Notes under the pieces: model-generated | Told to the model about the DNA's origin: nothing | Database searches by the model: none | What the model saw: the letters and a program-made list of their open reading frames with translations, nothing else | Assembly (NCBI GenBank): GCA_963823245.1 | Contig: CAWGKQ010000008.1 | Coordinates: 124,001-188,000 of the forward strand | Length of the DNA: 64,000 bases | Direction: 5' to 3' | Origin: JAWVFM01 sp963823245 | GTDB taxonomy: Bacteria; Actinomycetota; Thermoleophilia; Solirubrobacterales; 70-9 | Made by a program: the position numbers and the translations under genes | Part shown: piece by piece, positions 63,193-64,000 of the stretch | How positions within the stretch are numbered: the first letter of the stretch is position 1 | Layout of the letters: each line of letters opens with the position of its first letter

Positions 63193-63636
63193 GTGACGGG
63201 GGCTGCCGCCGAGAGACTCGCCGTCGCCAGCCTGCGGTTGCTGGCCGCCTCGTTCGCGGTCGTCGGCATCCTCTTCATCGCCGCGCCGAACGGCGTTCTC
63301 AACACCCTCGCCGATCTCGGCGACGAGATCGGCAGCTTCGCCACGCCGCCACCGTCGGACGAGAAGCTGTGGCTCGCGCTCGCGTTCGCGTACATGGTCG
63401 TGATCACGGGGATCTGCATCGTCGCCTCCCTCGACGTCGTCCGCTACCGGCCGCTGATCCTCGTGCTCGCGGCCGGAAAGGCGGCTTCGTCGCTGTCGGC
63501 GCTCGGGTTCTACGTCTTCGACCAGGACGTCTTCGCCTACCTCCTCAACTTCCTCGTCGACGGCTTCCTCGTCGGCGCCGCGCTCTTCATCTGGTGGCTG
63601 GCCGGCCGGGTCGGCGAGCCCGCGGCGCCCTCCTGA
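63193..63636 (+). CDS. Small integral membrane protein, unknown
   Basis: The protein has 147 residues with four likely membrane helices: residues 12-30 (LAVASLRLLAASFAVVGILF region), 60-80 (LWLALAFAYMVVITGICIVAS), 85-105 (YRPLILVLAAGKAASSLSALG) and 115-138 (AYLLNFLVDGFLVGAALFIWWL). Both ends are short. The first loop has a GDEIGSFATPPPSDEK segment. The pattern (NGVLNTLADLG, then helices) recalls small membrane proteins encoded before oxidoreductase genes in related actinobacteria, but I cannot name the family. GTG 63193 is divergent from gatC (85 bp gap). The next plus-strand coding region begins at its stop. Confidence 0.75.
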   Translation: MTGAAAERLAVASLRLLAASFAVVGILFIAAPNGVLNTLADLGDEIGSFATPPPSDEKLWLALAFAYMVVITGICIVASLDVVRYRPLILVLAAGKAASSLSALGFYVFDQDVFAYLLNFLVDGFLVGAALFIWWLAGRVGEPAAPS

Positions 63637-63651
63637 AGGCGCGCGCCGGGG

Positions 63652-64000
63652 CTTCGCGCCGCTGAGCTTCGGACCCTGCGCGCGTTCGCGGAGGCGATGG
63701 CGCCCGGGCGTCGACGGGCTGCCCGGGGCCCTCGGGCCGGATCGCGCCCGAGCCCGATGCGGAGCGGGTCGACGTCGGGGCCGCCATCGCCGAGTACCTG
63801 CACGGCGCCCCGAACCGCACGGTGCGGCGGATCGGCCTCGCGCTGACGGCGCTCGAGTGGCTTCCATTCCCGTGGCGCTTCTCGCGCTCGAGCCTCGCCG
63901 CACGCCAGGACCTGCTCGCGAAGCTCGACGAGTCCGGCTCCGCGCTCGTCCGCGACCTCCTCCTGTTCATGAAGGTCCTGACCGGCCTCGGGCTCGCGAA
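63652..64000 (+). CDS. Probable GMC-family oxidoreductase, N-terminal fragment, frame broken and cut by window edge
   Basis: The coding region begins soon after the membrane-protein stop. Frame 1 reads LRAAELRTLRAFAEAMAPG. One surplus base near 63707 moves to GVDGLPG. A second near 63732 moves to GRIAPEPDAERVDVGAAIAE, then LTALEWLPFPWRFSRSSLAA and SGSALVRDLLLFMKVLTGLG to the window end. An N-terminal helical region of this type (ALEW.PFP.RFS, then RDLLL.MK.L) precedes the FAD domain in GMC-type oxidoreductases of related actinobacteria, but the FAD motif itself would lie beyond the edge. The start codon is not identified; there is no ATG, GTG or TTG before ATG 63695. Confidence 0.4.

Overview
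The window is very GC-rich and carries a 16S-23S-5S rRNA operon plus genes typical of deep-branching Actinobacteria. Examples are an imuB / DUF6504 / dnaE2 mutasome, an actinobacterial-type serC, DUF4389 and DUF4234/DUF2510 membrane proteins, and a full menaquinone set. Gene content and codon style suggest class Thermoleophilia (Gaiellales or Solirubrobacterales relatives). That placement is an inference; a 16S search would settle it. I see no prophage, insertion sequence, CRISPR array or tRNA. Most of the window is core metabolism.

Layout. 1-3.3 kb: branched-chain amino-acid ABC importer (livM, livH, binding protein) on the minus strand. 3.3-5.4 kb: HAD hydrolase, lipoprotein and enoyl-CoA hydratase. 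5.4-10.7 kb: SOS mutagenesis cassette behind a perfect LexA-type box, with a second box after dnaE2 in front of a small unknown ORF. 10.7-16.05 kb: minus-strand rRNA operon with processing stems and a recognisable promoter, directly behind tyrS. 17.4-19.8 kb: a class A penicillin-binding protein. 19.8-39.2 kb: a long, almost gap-free minus-strand run. It reads serC-serA-oxidoreductase-[leucine-rich leader]-leuA-SDR-HTH/cupin regulator-leuC-leuD-methyltransferase-phosphoesterase-leuB-ilvE-cimA-aminotransferase-argH-mpg. 39.2-42.1 kb: a cupin protein and small membrane proteins, including a tandem DUF4389 pair. 42.1-51 kb: menaquinone genes menE, menB, menA, menC, menD and menF interleaved with ilvC, ilvN and ilvB. 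51-58.5 kb: ilvB, a TetR regulator, a UDP-sulfoquinovose synthase homologue, a glycosyltransferase and a secreted S53 peptidase. 58.5-64 kb: type II NADH dehydrogenase, gatCAB, a membrane protein and the start of a probable GMC-type oxidoreductase.

Together the ilv, leu and cim genes supply most of leucine, valine and isoleucine synthesis. CimA with LeuCD and LeuB gives a threonine-independent route to 2-oxobutyrate; ilvD is not in the window. The leuA transcript starts with a short peptide rich in consecutive leucine codons, a classic sign of attenuation.

Several otherwise conserved genes (binding protein, argH, leuB twice, a DUF4389 gene, the S53 peptidase, NADH dehydrogenase twice, gatA, the right-edge gene) are broken by one-base frame changes, nearly all of them one extra base. 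This looks more like assembly or read error than gene decay, and affected genes are annotated at their full reconstructed extent. No wholly new multi-gene system was found. The best leads for something undescribed are the leucine attenuator, the second SOS box with its small ORF, the HTH/cupin regulator and dyad inside the leu operon, and the menF gene that apparently starts at CTG.
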